Shown here one piece after another: positions 1-7,057 of a DNA stretch of 64,000 nt. A program made the translations under genes and the position numbers. The notes beneath the pieces were generated by a model that made no database searches, was not told where the DNA came from, and was given only the letters and a program-made list of their open reading frames with translations. Origin of the DNA: an uncultured Bacteroidota bacterium (lineage in GTDB: Bacteria > Bacteroidota > Bacteroidia > 2-12-FULL-35-15); assembly GCA_903926385.1 (NCBI GenBank), contig CAIYIS010000076.1:1-64000 (forward strand). The letters are read 5' to 3'. Numbering within the stretch: position 1 is the first letter of the stretch; the number at the start of each line of letters is the position of its first letter.

Positions 1-177
1 ATAGCGATGGCAATTTAGCAGACTACATTCCATCCCCAAAATCCCATCCTCTCTTAAAACGCATCTATTGAGGTCGGTTTTTCCGTTTTCTGTTTTATTT
101 TTGTTTTAAAAAGAGGGTTGTGCAACGGCTACTTATGTTATCAGTAGTGCTTTTCTTTCGTGTCAAGGGTTTCAAGG
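1..177. other. Left edge, non-coding; carries left arm of a flanking inverted repeat
   Basis: No open frame with coding character was seen here. The stretch ends at the stop codon of the minus-strand protease gene. Positions 137-152 (GTTATCAGTAGTGCTT) match, inverted and with one mismatch, positions 2193-2208 beyond the second gene. The accessory two-gene module is therefore enclosed by inverted repeats. Confidence 0.5.
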
Positions 178-1353
178 TTAATTTGTTTCTACAATGTAAA
201 TACATTTCTTTAGTTCTGCAACTTTAGCAACCATTGACTTTTCTTTTATTGTGTTCGCAAGAGTTGGATATTTAAAACCTTCAATGTTCTTTAAAAAGGA
301 TTCTAAATAGGTTGCCTTTATTGCATAATAAGTAGCATCCGCAATAGTTAGTTTGGAATTAATAACTCCGATAACATTTCCTTTTTCGTCAAAGAGTGGA
401 CAACCACTATTCCCTGGCTGAACGGCTGATGAAACTTGAAACTTACTAATGTCGCCCATAATACCACTTTTAGCATTTATTATTCCGTCTGTTAATTTTA
501 TTTCATTACCCATTGCATCTGTTAATGGATAACCCATAGCAAATATCTTTTCGCCCTGTTCAACGCCATTGCTGCGAATGGCGAAAGGTGGAATATTAAA
601 TTTTAAGTTCGTATTACTTATTTTTAGTAATGCCAAATCATTTGCTTTGTCTGTTGCAACAACTGTTACTGCATACTTGGTTGTAAAATCTCCGTTAACG
701 CCTTTAATAATTATTTCTTTAGCGTTTTCTACAACGTGGTTGTTTGTAACGAAGTAACCATTTCCTGAAATTAGAAAACAAGTTCCTTGTCCTTTTCCTT
801 CCTGCTTGGAATCTTTGAAAGAATCTTTGTTGATTGGATAGTCTAAATTTTCCTCTTGTTTTGTACTTTTAGTAACACGCGAATCCGCTGTCCCGAATTT
901 TCTGTTGTGATATGGTTCTAAATTAATAACGTGGTCAATTGTTGCTTTATCTTCTATGGTGAATTTTTGAAAGTCATATAATACATAATAGTCATTCCCT
1001 CTTTTAACATCTAATGTAAGTTGAAATGATTGTTTTGTAGGTGGAACAGACTTTGGAAGGTCAGGAAATGCTCTTGCCATCTCTGGTGATAAAGATTCGC
1101 CTGCACAAGATTCATCAAGGTTTACAGTAATCTCACCTTCGGAATAAATTTTATAATCTATAATAGAACCTGCATCAAGGTTGTAAGTTTTTTGGTTGGA
1201 AACTGAAACGTCCACAAAGCACCCGCCACCAACTAAAGCACCACTTCTAACAATATGAAGTGTTGAATGAGGTAATTCTCCGTTGCCTTGTGCATTAATA
1301 CTTTTAGTAGGCAATATTGATATTGCAATAAGAATAAGAATTGTTTTCTTCAT
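178..1353 (-). CDS. Secreted trypsin-like (S1C, DegP-type) serine protease
   Basis: The 391-residue product has an N-terminal signal peptide (about residues 1-21, ending in NAQ). A region of about 150 residues without a recognised fold follows, and then a chymotrypsin-fold protease domain from about 185. The catalytic triad is visible: His206 in TNNHVV, Asp239 in ANDLALL and Ser316 in QPGNSGCPL. No PDZ domain follows, unlike DegP/HtrA, so it is a short secreted trypsin-like protease, probably periplasmic or on the surface. It lies 18 bp downstream of the coiled-coil membrane protein gene on the same strand, so the two are probably co-transcribed. The substrate is unknown. The pair is an accessory module enclosed by inverted repeats. 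Confidence 0.8.
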   Translation of the reverse strand: MKKTILILIAISILPTKSINAQGNGELPHSTLHIVRSGALVGGGCFVDVSVSNQKTYNLDAGSIIDYKIYSEGEITVNLDESCAGESLSPEMARAFPDLPKSVPPTKQSFQLTLDVKRGNDYYVLYDFQKFTIEDKATIDHVINLEPYHNRKFGTADSRVTKSTKQEENLDYPINKDSFKDSKQEGKGQGTCFLISGNGYFVTNNHVVENAKEIIIKGVNGDFTTKYAVTVVATDKANDLALLKISNTNLKFNIPPFAIRSNGVEQGEKIFAMGYPLTDAMGNEIKLTDGIINAKSGIMGDISKFQVSSAVQPGNSGCPLFDEKGNVIGVINSKLTIADATYYAIKATYLESFLKNIEGFKYPTLANTIKEKSMVAKVAELKKCIYIVETN

Positions 1354-1371
1354 TTGTTTTTTATTAGTTAT

Positions 1372-2130
1372 TTATTCTCCCTTTTTCACTCTTTCCCATT
1401 CCTTCTTTAATATTGTCTTTGTAATTTCAACAATTGATTGTTGAATGCTTTCTGGTTCTTGCATTATTGCAGGTTCGCCAAACAATGCTTTCGTATATAA
1501 CCCAAGTTGATTAATAAGTTGTTTTGAATCTTCTTCGTTAGAGTTAACCATTAAAACAATTTTAAATTCTAAACGTAATATTTCCTTTAGGTCTGAAGTG
1601 TCTGCATTTTGAGCTGCTTCTTTTCCTTTGCTTTTTATTTGGTCAAGTTTAATACTATATGTATTGCACATTGCAATATATTCACTAATTGCATCACGTA
1701 ATGTATTTATCCAAGCTTGTCTATTCCCTGATAAAACTGTTTTATTAAAATCAAGTTGTACTATTTTTCTTGAATTTTCAATTTGTGATATTGCAATGTC
1801 TTTCGCATTATTCAACTGTTTGTCAGTTGTTGCACCACTACTTTCTAATTGCCGATTTAAACTTTCTTTTGTTTCCTTTCTTGATTTTCTGCTAATATAT
1901 ATGTTTGCGAAGATTGTCAATAAACTAACTAATACAGCACCAATCCAAGGTAGGTTCTTTTCTATATCAAATTGTTTAACTGTGGTCGGTTCAGTAATTA
2001 ACTTAATAGCTAAAGTGTCTGAACTCATTTTTTTCGCTACTGCTTTTAGTGAATCATTCACTAACTTATTCTGCGAATAAGTTAGTTGCAAAGTCAACAT
2101 TAAGGTTAGAAGAGTAAAATATTTTTTCAT
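1372..2130 (-). CDS. Coiled-coil membrane protein, function unknown
   Basis: The product has 252 residues. It begins with a signal-peptide-like segment (1-19, ending YSQ), has one clear transmembrane helix around 61-79 (PWIGAVLVSLLTIFANIYI), and then a long charged helical region rich in K, E, Q and N from about 80. The stretch around 145-160 (GNRQAWINTLRDAISEY) resembles a recurring motif, R-Q-x-W-I-x-x-L-R-x-x-I, seen in many small uncharacterised bacterial membrane proteins. It is the first gene of a two-gene unit with the downstream secreted protease. A protease-membrane partner relationship is an inference from this order only. No enzymatic motif was seen. Confidence 0.6.
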   Translation of the reverse strand: MKKYFTLLTLMLTLQLTYSQNKLVNDSLKAVAKKMSSDTLAIKLITEPTTVKQFDIEKNLPWIGAVLVSLLTIFANIYISRKSRKETKESLNRQLESSGATTDKQLNNAKDIAISQIENSRKIVQLDFNKTVLSGNRQAWINTLRDAISEYIAMCNTYSIKLDQIKSKGKEAAQNADTSDLKEILRLEFKIVLMVNSNEEDSKQLINQLGLYTKALFGEPAIMQEPESIQQSIVEITKTILKKEWERVKKGE

Positions 2131-2174
2131 TTCATTTTGTTTTTGTTTGTCCGTTTGTTTCGTGCTCGTTGCGT

Positions 2175-2182
2175 CAAAGTTA
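2175..2182 (-). promoter_or_regulatory. Bacteroidota-type -7 box for the protease module
   Basis: On the minus strand this reads TAACTTTG, an exact match to the Bacteroidota -7 consensus TAnnTTTG, about 45 bp before the membrane-protein start codon. No clear TTG -33 element lies 19 bp upstream, so the call rests on the -7 box and its position. Confidence 0.45.
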
Positions 2183-2214
2183 GCACGTCCCCAAGCATTA
2201 CTGATAACTTGTTT

Positions 2215-2282
2215 ATACCCGAAACAAACCTTCGGTTATCTCTCCAACTTGGAATTGATACCCGAAGGTTTGTTTCGGGTAT
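2215..2282. terminator. Perfect 21-bp inverted repeat with nested hairpins and T tail
   Basis: Arm 2215-2235 begins ATACCCGAAACAAACC and is the exact reverse complement of 2262-2282, with a 26-nt spacer. Each arm is itself a small hairpin (CCCGAA-N7-TTCGGG on the right). The right arm runs into TATTTTT. This fits a rho-independent terminator on the plus strand. However, no gene reading into it from the left lies on the plus strand, so another role is possible. Confidence 0.5.
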
Positions 2283-2612
2283 TTTTGTCAAATATACTAC
2301 TTTTACAAATCATCAAATGGGCTTTTTACATTTTGAATACTTCTCCCCCCTGTTGGTGTTCCCCTTTTATCCCCGTTGGGCGTAGCGTCCCGCTACGTCC
2401 TTTCTAACAAGGCATCTTGCCTCAATAAATAAATCCCCCCTTATTATCCCGCTCATTCAGTTCTACAAAACAAAAATATACAAAATACTTCAAATTTGTC
2501 TTTTTTAGGATTACTAATCAGTCAGAAAAAAAACAGGATGGTGGTATTGGATATTTCAATTTTTTTTAATTTTAGGGTGTGAAATATATAGTTACTAAAA
2601 ATTTGAGAGAAA

Positions 2613-3131
2613 ATGGAAACTCCAGGATTTTTGTTGTTTTTAGACCCCAAGTTGTATTTAATCGGAATTCGGGAGCTGGATAGCCCTAAGAATAAAAGAA
2701 AATACACTAAGGCAAACGATGCGTTAAACACCACCGAAGCTCACAAGCAGGAAGCGAGAAAGGCGAAGTACTGCTGTTCGTCTCCTCATATAAACGACCC
2801 TCTTATGTGCTTATTCTGGCACCAAACTCATTACTTCATCGACCTCTGCCTGATAAAAAAACTAACCTTTATGCAAATTAATGTTATGATGTGCATGGAG
2901 CGCGGGTTTCAGACCAAGAACATGGAGGGCGAACTGGGTTTAAAGCAGGATGGAGTAAAATATCATTTACGAAAAATAAGAAAGAAACTTAATTTAAAAC
3001 ACACTGATGACGTTCGTTTTGCAATTCTCGGACTTAAAAAAGGTGAATTGTTTTTTAAAGAAGAAGTATTAAATGGATTAAAAAACTACACTATTTTTCC
3101 GCACCTCAACCCAAAAAATTGCAAGAAATAA
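2613..3131 (+). CDS. Stand-alone LuxR/GerE-type helix-turn-helix protein
   Basis: The product has 172 residues. The first 80 residues are not recognised and include two adjacent cysteines (54-55) and a hydrophobic patch. Residues about 84-141 look like a LuxR/GerE winged HTH: LTFMQINVMMCMERGFQTKNM aligns with the usual T-x-x-E-x-x-V-L-x-x-x-x-x-G-x-x-x-K-E-I pattern, followed by VKYHLRKIRKKL for the recognition and scaffold helices. The usual E in the first helix is Q here. There is no receiver domain, so it is not a complete two-component regulator. It lies immediately upstream of a 21-bp tandem dyad array and an unrecognised protein gene, which suggests, but does not prove, that it acts on that array. 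Confidence 0.6.
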   Translation: METPGFLLFLDPKLYLIGIRELDSPKNKRKYTKANDALNTTEAHKQEARKAKYCCSSPHINDPLMCLFWHQTHYFIDLCLIKKLTFMQINVMMCMERGFQTKNMEGELGLKQDGVKYHLRKIRKKLNLKHTDDVRFAILGLKKGELFFKEEVLNGLKNYTIFPHLNPKNCKK

Positions 3132-3565
3132 AAAAACTATTTACTTATTTCGCTGAAAATTTTATTCAAAATAAATAAGGTTTTGGAGTTCTTTAAAAAA
3201 GTGTAAACATTCTTTAAGCCCCTTAACAGAAAACGGGGGAAGCAGATTGGAAAGTAAAACAGGGTTTTTAGAAAGTTGGGGAAAGTTCTCTGTAAGTTGG
3301 AGAAGGTTCTCCATAAGTTGGTGAAGGTTCTCCGTAAGTTGGTGAAAGTTTCCAACAAGTTGGTAAAGGTTCTCCGTAAGTTGGAGAAGGTTCTCCGTAA
3401 GTTGGAGAAAGTTCTCCGTAAGCTGGAGAAAGTTCTCCATAAGTTGGAGAAAGTTCTCCGTAAGTCGGAGAAAGTTCTCCGTAAGTTAAAAAACTTTATT
3501 CTGAAACAGTAAAACGCTTATAATTAATAAACAACAGTAAAAACACAGCAAAAAAATCAAAAAAA
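3132..3565. other. Intergenic region containing the locus A array
   Basis: No gene is called. Three reading frames are open across the repeat simply because its 21-bp unit has no stop in them. The remaining sequence (3132-3274 and 3485-3565) is AT-rich, and the promoter of the following plus-strand gene should lie in 3485-3565. Confidence 0.6.
3275..3484. repeat. Locus A: ten contiguous 21-bp tandem units, each with a 14-bp dyad
   Basis: Ten units in exact 21-bp register run from 3275 to 3484 without spacers. Each starts with GTTG or a close variant (GCTG, GTCG) and most end in TAA or CAA. Units 2, 6, 7, 8, 9 and 10 contain the dyad GGAGAA-(A/G)G-TTCTCC; units 1, 3, 4 and 5 are diverged versions. 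At 10.5 bp per turn, 21 bp is two helical turns, so all dyads face the same side. The array lies between a HTH-protein gene and an unknown gene whose start is at 3566. The open frames through it would encode heptad peptides but lack credible starts. Confidence 0.9.
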
Positions 3566-4264
3566 ATGGAAACGTATATCGAACGCACAGATGCAGGGTT
3601 AAAAACCCAGCTTGAAACATTTTCTTCGGTAATCGACACTTATACCAGTTCGCTCGGATTGGATGCCGACAAAGTAACCGAATTGAAAAAAGCAATTACT
3701 TATTATTCTTTTGTGTTTAATAAGAACGAAATTTATCATGATTATTCAAAAGCCATTGCTCAGCACAAAGCTTTGGTGGGAAAAGGAGCGGGAGGAACAG
3801 TAATGGTTCCTTTTCCGGCATTGCCGGCTTTGGGCACAGTGCCCGATGCACCTGCTGAACCAAATGTGAGGGCAACATTTGGAAGTATGATTCAGGATGC
3901 CAAACGAAGTGCGAATTTTACAACTAGTGTGGCAAGTAGTTTAGGGGTGCTTTATGTGCCCGGTTCGTTTAATCCGGAAGATGGAAAACCTACTTTCAAA
4001 ATTTCGTTTAGTAGCGGAGGTCATCCTAATTTAATTTGGGTAAAAGGTTTGTACGATGGAGTTGAAATATGGAAAGACAGTGGTGACGGACAGGGATGGA
4101 AAAAGTTGGACAAAGATTTTCGTCCCGATTTTATTGATAAATCAGACCTTCCGGCAGCCGGCAAATCGGTGGTTTGGAAATATAAAATGATTTATATTTA
4201 TAAAGATGATATAGCAGGGCAGTGGAGTGACGAAATGAGTGTAACTGTGGTTGGCCCTGTTTAA
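3566..4264 (+). CDS. Unrecognised two-domain protein (helical N-terminus, Fn3-like C-terminus)
   Basis: The product has 232 residues and no signal peptide or membrane segment. Residues 1-70 look helical (METYIERTDAGLKTQLETF...). An Ala/Pro/Gly linker follows around 75-100 and a second helical stretch around 105-130. Residues about 145-232 look like a beta-sandwich similar to fibronectin type III: PNLIWVKGLYDGVEIW, then a W-K-Y-K-M-I-Y-I-Y strand and a terminal GQWSDEMSVTVVG. The start ATG at 3566 follows an A-rich leader. The upstream array and HTH gene, and the parallel arrangement at locus B, suggest it is the effector or structural product of a small unit. I do not recognise its function. 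Confidence 0.7.
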   Translation: METYIERTDAGLKTQLETFSSVIDTYTSSLGLDADKVTELKKAITYYSFVFNKNEIYHDYSKAIAQHKALVGKGAGGTVMVPFPALPALGTVPDAPAEPNVRATFGSMIQDAKRSANFTTSVASSLGVLYVPGSFNPEDGKPTFKISFSSGGHPNLIWVKGLYDGVEIWKDSGDGQGWKKLDKDFRPDFIDKSDLPAAGKSVVWKYKMIYIYKDDIAGQWSDEMSVTVVGPV

Positions 4265-4310
4265 TATGCTTTGAGAGGCTTTACTCAAAAAAGGTAAACG
4301 CAAAAACAAA

Positions 4311-4339
4311 AAATCCCGCTCAGCAATGAGGGGGATTTT
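4311..4339. terminator. Bidirectional terminator between convergent genes
   Basis: The hairpin is AAATCCC-G-CTCA-GCAA-TGAG-G-GGGATTT, flanked by A-rich sequence on the left and T-rich on the right. It serves the plus-strand gene ending at 4264 and the minus-strand kinase gene ending at 4341. Confidence 0.85.
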
Positions 4340-4340
4340 T

Positions 4341-4874
4341 TTATGCCCCGAGTTGTTCTATGGCTTGTATACAATTGGCCAATCTCTCCTCTCCATGCCC
4401 TTTAATAATGGTATAATCGGCTTTTAGTTTTTTCAGCTCGTCAAGGTACCATTCGAACAAAAATTCTCTGCGATGCGGGTTTTCCCTCAGGGCATCTTCT
4501 TCCCAGGGCAAATCGGGAGAGGTAAGCAAATAATAATCGTATTTTTTAGCCATCAGCGTTTCCGAAATCCATTGTGGGCAGGTATGGAAAACATCCATAC
4601 ACCATACCTTGGCAATGATGAGTTCGGTGTCGGCAAAAATGTATTTACGGGCCGTATTCATTTTTAGGCTTTCGTCCTCGAGCTGAAGTTTGGCTATGTT
4701 TACCACATCGTCCAGCACATATTTCCGGTTTAAAGCCGACAGATAATTACGGGCATGTTCGGGCACCCACTGAGTGTGGTAATGCCGGGCAAGAGCAGCT
4801 GCCAGTGTCGATTTGGCAGTGCATTCGGGCCCAAGCAGAGCTATACGAAGGATGTGGCTGTTTTTTTTCTCCAT
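4341..4874 (-). CDS. NadR-type nicotinamide riboside kinase (ATP-binding protein)
   Basis: The product has 177 residues and is a P-loop kinase resembling the C-terminal ribosylnicotinamide kinase domain of NadR. The Walker A motif is GPECTAKST at residues 15-23. The ATP-phosphorylation target would be nicotinamide riboside, giving NMN for NAD salvage in the cytoplasm. The NMN adenylyltransferase and HTH domains of full NadR are absent, so only the kinase step is covered. Its start overlaps the 3' end of the upstream pnuC-like gene by 34 bp, and this coupling to the riboside transporter supports the assignment. The characteristic TSPDLPWEEDALRENP motif of this family is present near residue 118. 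Confidence 0.82.
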   Translation of the reverse strand: MEKKNSHILRIALLGPECTAKSTLAAALARHYHTQWVPEHARNYLSALNRKYVLDDVVNIAKLQLEDESLKMNTARKYIFADTELIIAKVWCMDVFHTCPQWISETLMAKKYDYYLLTSPDLPWEEDALRENPHRREFLFEWYLDELKKLKADYTIIKGHGEERLANCIQAIEQLGA

Positions 4875-5455
4875 GATAAATATCCGGTAACCGAAAGTAA
4901 TGTGTACACCACCGAAAGCAGGGCTATAAGATAAAAGCCCCGATAGGAGTAGAGCACTATGCTGAGTCCGTTAAGCACTATCCAATAAAGCCAGTTTTCA
5001 ATTATTTTTTTGGCCTGCATCCAGGTGGCTATTATGCTGAACGAGGTGATGAATGCATCCAGATAAGGCAATACCTGAGTAGAATATCGATGGGCCACAA
5101 ACCCAAATGGAAACCAAATAAGCAAGCCAAGGCCCGCTAATAGTGCGTTTTTCTTTACCGAATAAAAGGTGATGGATAATTCTGTTTTGTGTTCGGAGCC
5201 GTGCAACCACTGGTACCAGCCATAAATGCCTATTATTACATAAAAAATATTTAATCCGCTTTCCAGAAATAAATGTCCCGAAAAACAAAGGTAAACCAGC
5301 AATGCACTCGAGATAATTCCGAACAGCCAGCACCACACATTTTCTACAGCTGCCAGTAAAATATAGAGCAAAGCACTAATAAAAATAAGCCATTCGGTTA
5401 AACTGGTTTGATGAAAAGCCGTGAGTAAGGAATCGAAAAAGGAGGACAATATCAT
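4841..5455 (-). CDS. pnuC: Nicotinamide riboside transporter PnuC
   Basis: The product is a 204-residue integral membrane protein with about seven hydrophobic segments. The family signature ESGLNIFYVIIGIYGWYQW lies in the middle, preceded by NVWCWLFGIISSALLVY; both are typical of PnuC. It imports nicotinamide riboside by facilitated diffusion, with trapping by phosphorylation. The overlapping downstream gene encodes the matching kinase, so the pair forms a compact uptake-and-trap unit for NAD precursor salvage. The length matches the family (about 190-240). No riboswitch was recognised upstream; the 73-bp gap to the preceding gene is occupied by a terminator. Confidence 0.88.
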   Translation of the reverse strand: MILSSFFDSLLTAFHQTSLTEWLIFISALLYILLAAVENVWCWLFGIISSALLVYLCFSGHLFLESGLNIFYVIIGIYGWYQWLHGSEHKTELSITFYSVKKNALLAGLGLLIWFPFGFVAHRYSTQVLPYLDAFITSFSIIATWMQAKKIIENWLYWIVLNGLSIVLYSYRGFYLIALLSVVYTLLSVTGYLSWRKKTATSFV

Positions 5456-5487
5456 CTGAGGTTTTGAAGAAAAGAAAAAGAAAAAAA

Positions 5488-5522
5488 CAACCCTGCCGAC
5501 TTACAAGAGGCCAACAGGGTTG
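5488..5522 (-). terminator. Terminator after the thiE-like gene
   Basis: Inverted repeat CAACCCTG ... CAGGGTTG with an inner GCC/GGC pairing. On the minus strand it is followed by GTTTTTTT. It separates the GGGPS/ThiE-like pair from the pnuC/kinase pair. Confidence 0.75.
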
Positions 5523-5528
5523 AAAAAA

Positions 5529-6164
5529 TTATTCGATGGGAATATTCAACTCTTTGAATTTTTCAATCACTTTGTTGAACTCGGCAGTAGGGTCTTTCTT
5601 TTTCCATAACGCAGAATAAAAAGCCATACCATGAAACCCTATTTTGTCGCCTTTGGCAATCGCATCCATGTCTACTCCTCCGCGAGCAACCACTTTATAA
5701 GTTGTTTTTCGCATGGCCGATGCCAAACTGTGTTCGGTAAATCCGCTTTGAAACTTACTGCTCAAACTATCGAAAACAGGACTTAAAAACACATAACTGT
5801 AATCGTAAGAATGGTTTTTTTCGAGCAACTGACCGATGTTGTTATACGAAGTAGTTATTTCAATATCGGGATTAAAGAAACGTAGTATTTTTAAGGTAGC
5901 CCAGGTTTTTACACTGTCTTTCAAATGCGATTTGGTAAGATGCACCCCTCTCAGTTTAAATTTTCGTGCCAGCCCATGGTGGGAGTGAATAATAATTCGA
6001 TTGTGATACGCTTCAGGAATTTTTTTAATATAATTCCTCATCATATTTGTAGAAAATTTATGTTTTCGTAAATGAAAAGTCTCCAAACCCGACTCAAACA
6101 GTTTGGTTACTATTTCTGCTTCATTATCCAGCGTTTTAGAACTTGATATTACTATTAATTTCAT
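5529..6164 (-). CDS. ThiE/TenI-family protein (thiamine phosphate synthase-like)
   Basis: The product has 211 residues with a TIM-barrel pattern of the ThiE/TenI family. Visible elements are FHLRKHKF near residue 31, RIIIHSHHGLARKFKLRGVHLT near 75-97, YVFLSPVFDSLSSKFQSGF near 122-140 and VVARGGVD near 155. ThiE couples HMP-PP with the thiazole phosphate to make thiamine phosphate, while TenI is a thiazole tautomerase. The divergent sequence, and the absence of other thiamine genes nearby, leave open which reaction applies. It is 9 bp downstream of the GGGP synthase gene on the same strand, so the two are probably co-transcribed. No TPP riboswitch was recognised upstream. Confidence 0.7.
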   Translation of the reverse strand: MKLIVISSSKTLDNEAEIVTKLFESGLETFHLRKHKFSTNMMRNYIKKIPEAYHNRIIIHSHHGLARKFKLRGVHLTKSHLKDSVKTWATLKILRFFNPDIEITTSYNNIGQLLEKNHSYDYSYVFLSPVFDSLSSKFQSGFTEHSLASAMRKTTYKVVARGGVDMDAIAKGDKIGFHGMAFYSALWKKKDPTAEFNKVIEKFKELNIPIE

Positions 6165-6173
6165 AGGTGTTTG

Positions 6174-6914
6174 TTATAAATTATGTATTGCATCCGCAAT
6201 GTTTTTTATTAGTCTCGAATCTTTTTCAATGGCGTTTCCCACCACTATTAAATCAGCACCGGCCTTGCAGGCATCAGTAGCTTTTTTTACCGAATTAATA
6301 CCACCGCCAATAATAAGCGGAATACGAATCGATTCTTTTACTCTTTTAATCATTTCTGTTGAAATGCATTTTTCGGCCCCACTACCGGCATCCAGGTAAA
6401 TTAATTTGAGGCCTAGCATTTCGCCTGCCATGGCTGTACACATGGCAATATCAGACTTGTCGGCAGGTATTGGTAATGTGTTGCTCATATACGAGGCGGC
6501 TGTTTGTTTGCCACTTTCTATCAGCATATAGCCAGTAGGCATTATTTCGAGTCCTGATGATTTTAAATGAGGAGCAGCAATTACATGGTCGCCTATCAGC
6601 AGGTTCGCATTTCGCCCCGAAATGAGCGATAATAATAAAATAGCATCTGCTTTACTGGTTATTTGCATCCCATTGCCCGGAAAAATAATTACCGGTATGG
6701 AAGTCAGTTTTTTTATTGTTGCGACACTATCCTCAAAACTCCCGTTTGTAATCAAACTACCTCCCACCATTATAAAATCGACCCCTGCTTTTTCGGCAAG
6801 CTTTATCGTTTTATCACTCTCAAATTTATCCGGGTCAATCAAAATGGAAAAAAGTTTTTCCCCTCTCTTTTGGCGTTCTAAAATTAAAGAGTATATAGTT
6901 TTTTGTATCATCAA
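6174..6914 (-). CDS. Geranylgeranylglyceryl/heptaprenylglyceryl phosphate synthase family protein
   Basis: The product is a 246-residue TIM-barrel protein. The family pattern is clear: LFSILIDPDKF near residue 20-30, VDFIMVGGSL near 45, PVIIFPGNGMQI, then SGRNANLLIGDHVIAAP, MPTGYMLI, LIYLDAGSGAEKCIS and IPLIIGGGI, with a final ADLIVVGNAIE phosphate-binding segment. Enzymes of this family attach a polyprenyl chain to sn-glycerol-1-phosphate. Bacteroidota homologues are common, though their end product is less well established than in archaea. It is the first gene of a unit with the ThiE-like gene, and is transcribed divergently from the WG-repeat gene. Confidence 0.85.
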   Translation of the reverse strand: MMIQKTIYSLILERQKRGEKLFSILIDPDKFESDKTIKLAEKAGVDFIMVGGSLITNGSFEDSVATIKKLTSIPVIIFPGNGMQITSKADAILLLSLISGRNANLLIGDHVIAAPHLKSSGLEIMPTGYMLIESGKQTAASYMSNTLPIPADKSDIAMCTAMAGEMLGLKLIYLDAGSGAEKCISTEMIKRVKESIRIPLIIGGGINSVKKATDACKAGADLIVVGNAIEKDSRLIKNIADAIHNL

Positions 6915-7006
6915 AATTTATACATTTACACCGCAATATTAATTAATTCATTTGAGGAGCAAAGAAAATATTTATAAAAAATGGGTTTTTATTGAAAAAA
7001 AAGTGT

Positions 7007-7036
7007 TTTGCGTTCAAAATATTTTAGATATTTACC
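7007..7036 (+). promoter_or_regulatory. Candidate promoter of the WG-repeat gene
   Basis: TTTG at 7007-7010 is followed after 18 bp by TATTTACC at 7029-7036, a partial match to TAnnTTTG. The position, about 22 bp before the ATG at 7058, fits. The -7 match is imperfect. Confidence 0.35.
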
Positions 7037-7057
7037 AAAAATTTTACATCGAAAATT

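Larger units (their letters stand above)
2131..2612. other. Intergenic region with nested inverted repeats
   Basis: No convincing gene is present; the short open frames have poor composition. The region holds the right arm of the module-flanking repeat (2193-2208), a perfect 21-bp inverted repeat (2215-2235 / 2262-2282), and a small GC-rich hairpin near 2380-2396 (CGTAGCG-TCC-CGCTACG). The last 150 bp before the next gene are plain AT-rich DNA. Confidence 0.6.

Noticed and set aside
178-2130. Anti-phage defence module with trypsin-like effector
   Set aside because: The protease has a signal peptide and no intracellular signalling or sensor domain, so an envelope role is more likely. Only the flanking repeats suggest a cassette.
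3275-3484. CRISPR array
   Set aside because: Units are contiguous and similar throughout; there are no unique spacers and no cas genes nearby.
3137-3512. Open frames on both strands across the locus A repeats, predicting leucine-zipper-like peptides
   Set aside because: They arise because a 21-bp unit without stops keeps frames open. Starts are weak (a TTG on the plus strand), several frames are equally open, and no frame continues into unique conserved sequence. Not called as genes, though translation is not excluded.
5456-6173. TPP or other riboswitch near the thiE-like gene
   Set aside because: The gene is second in its unit with a 9-bp gap, and no conserved riboswitch core was seen upstream of either gene.
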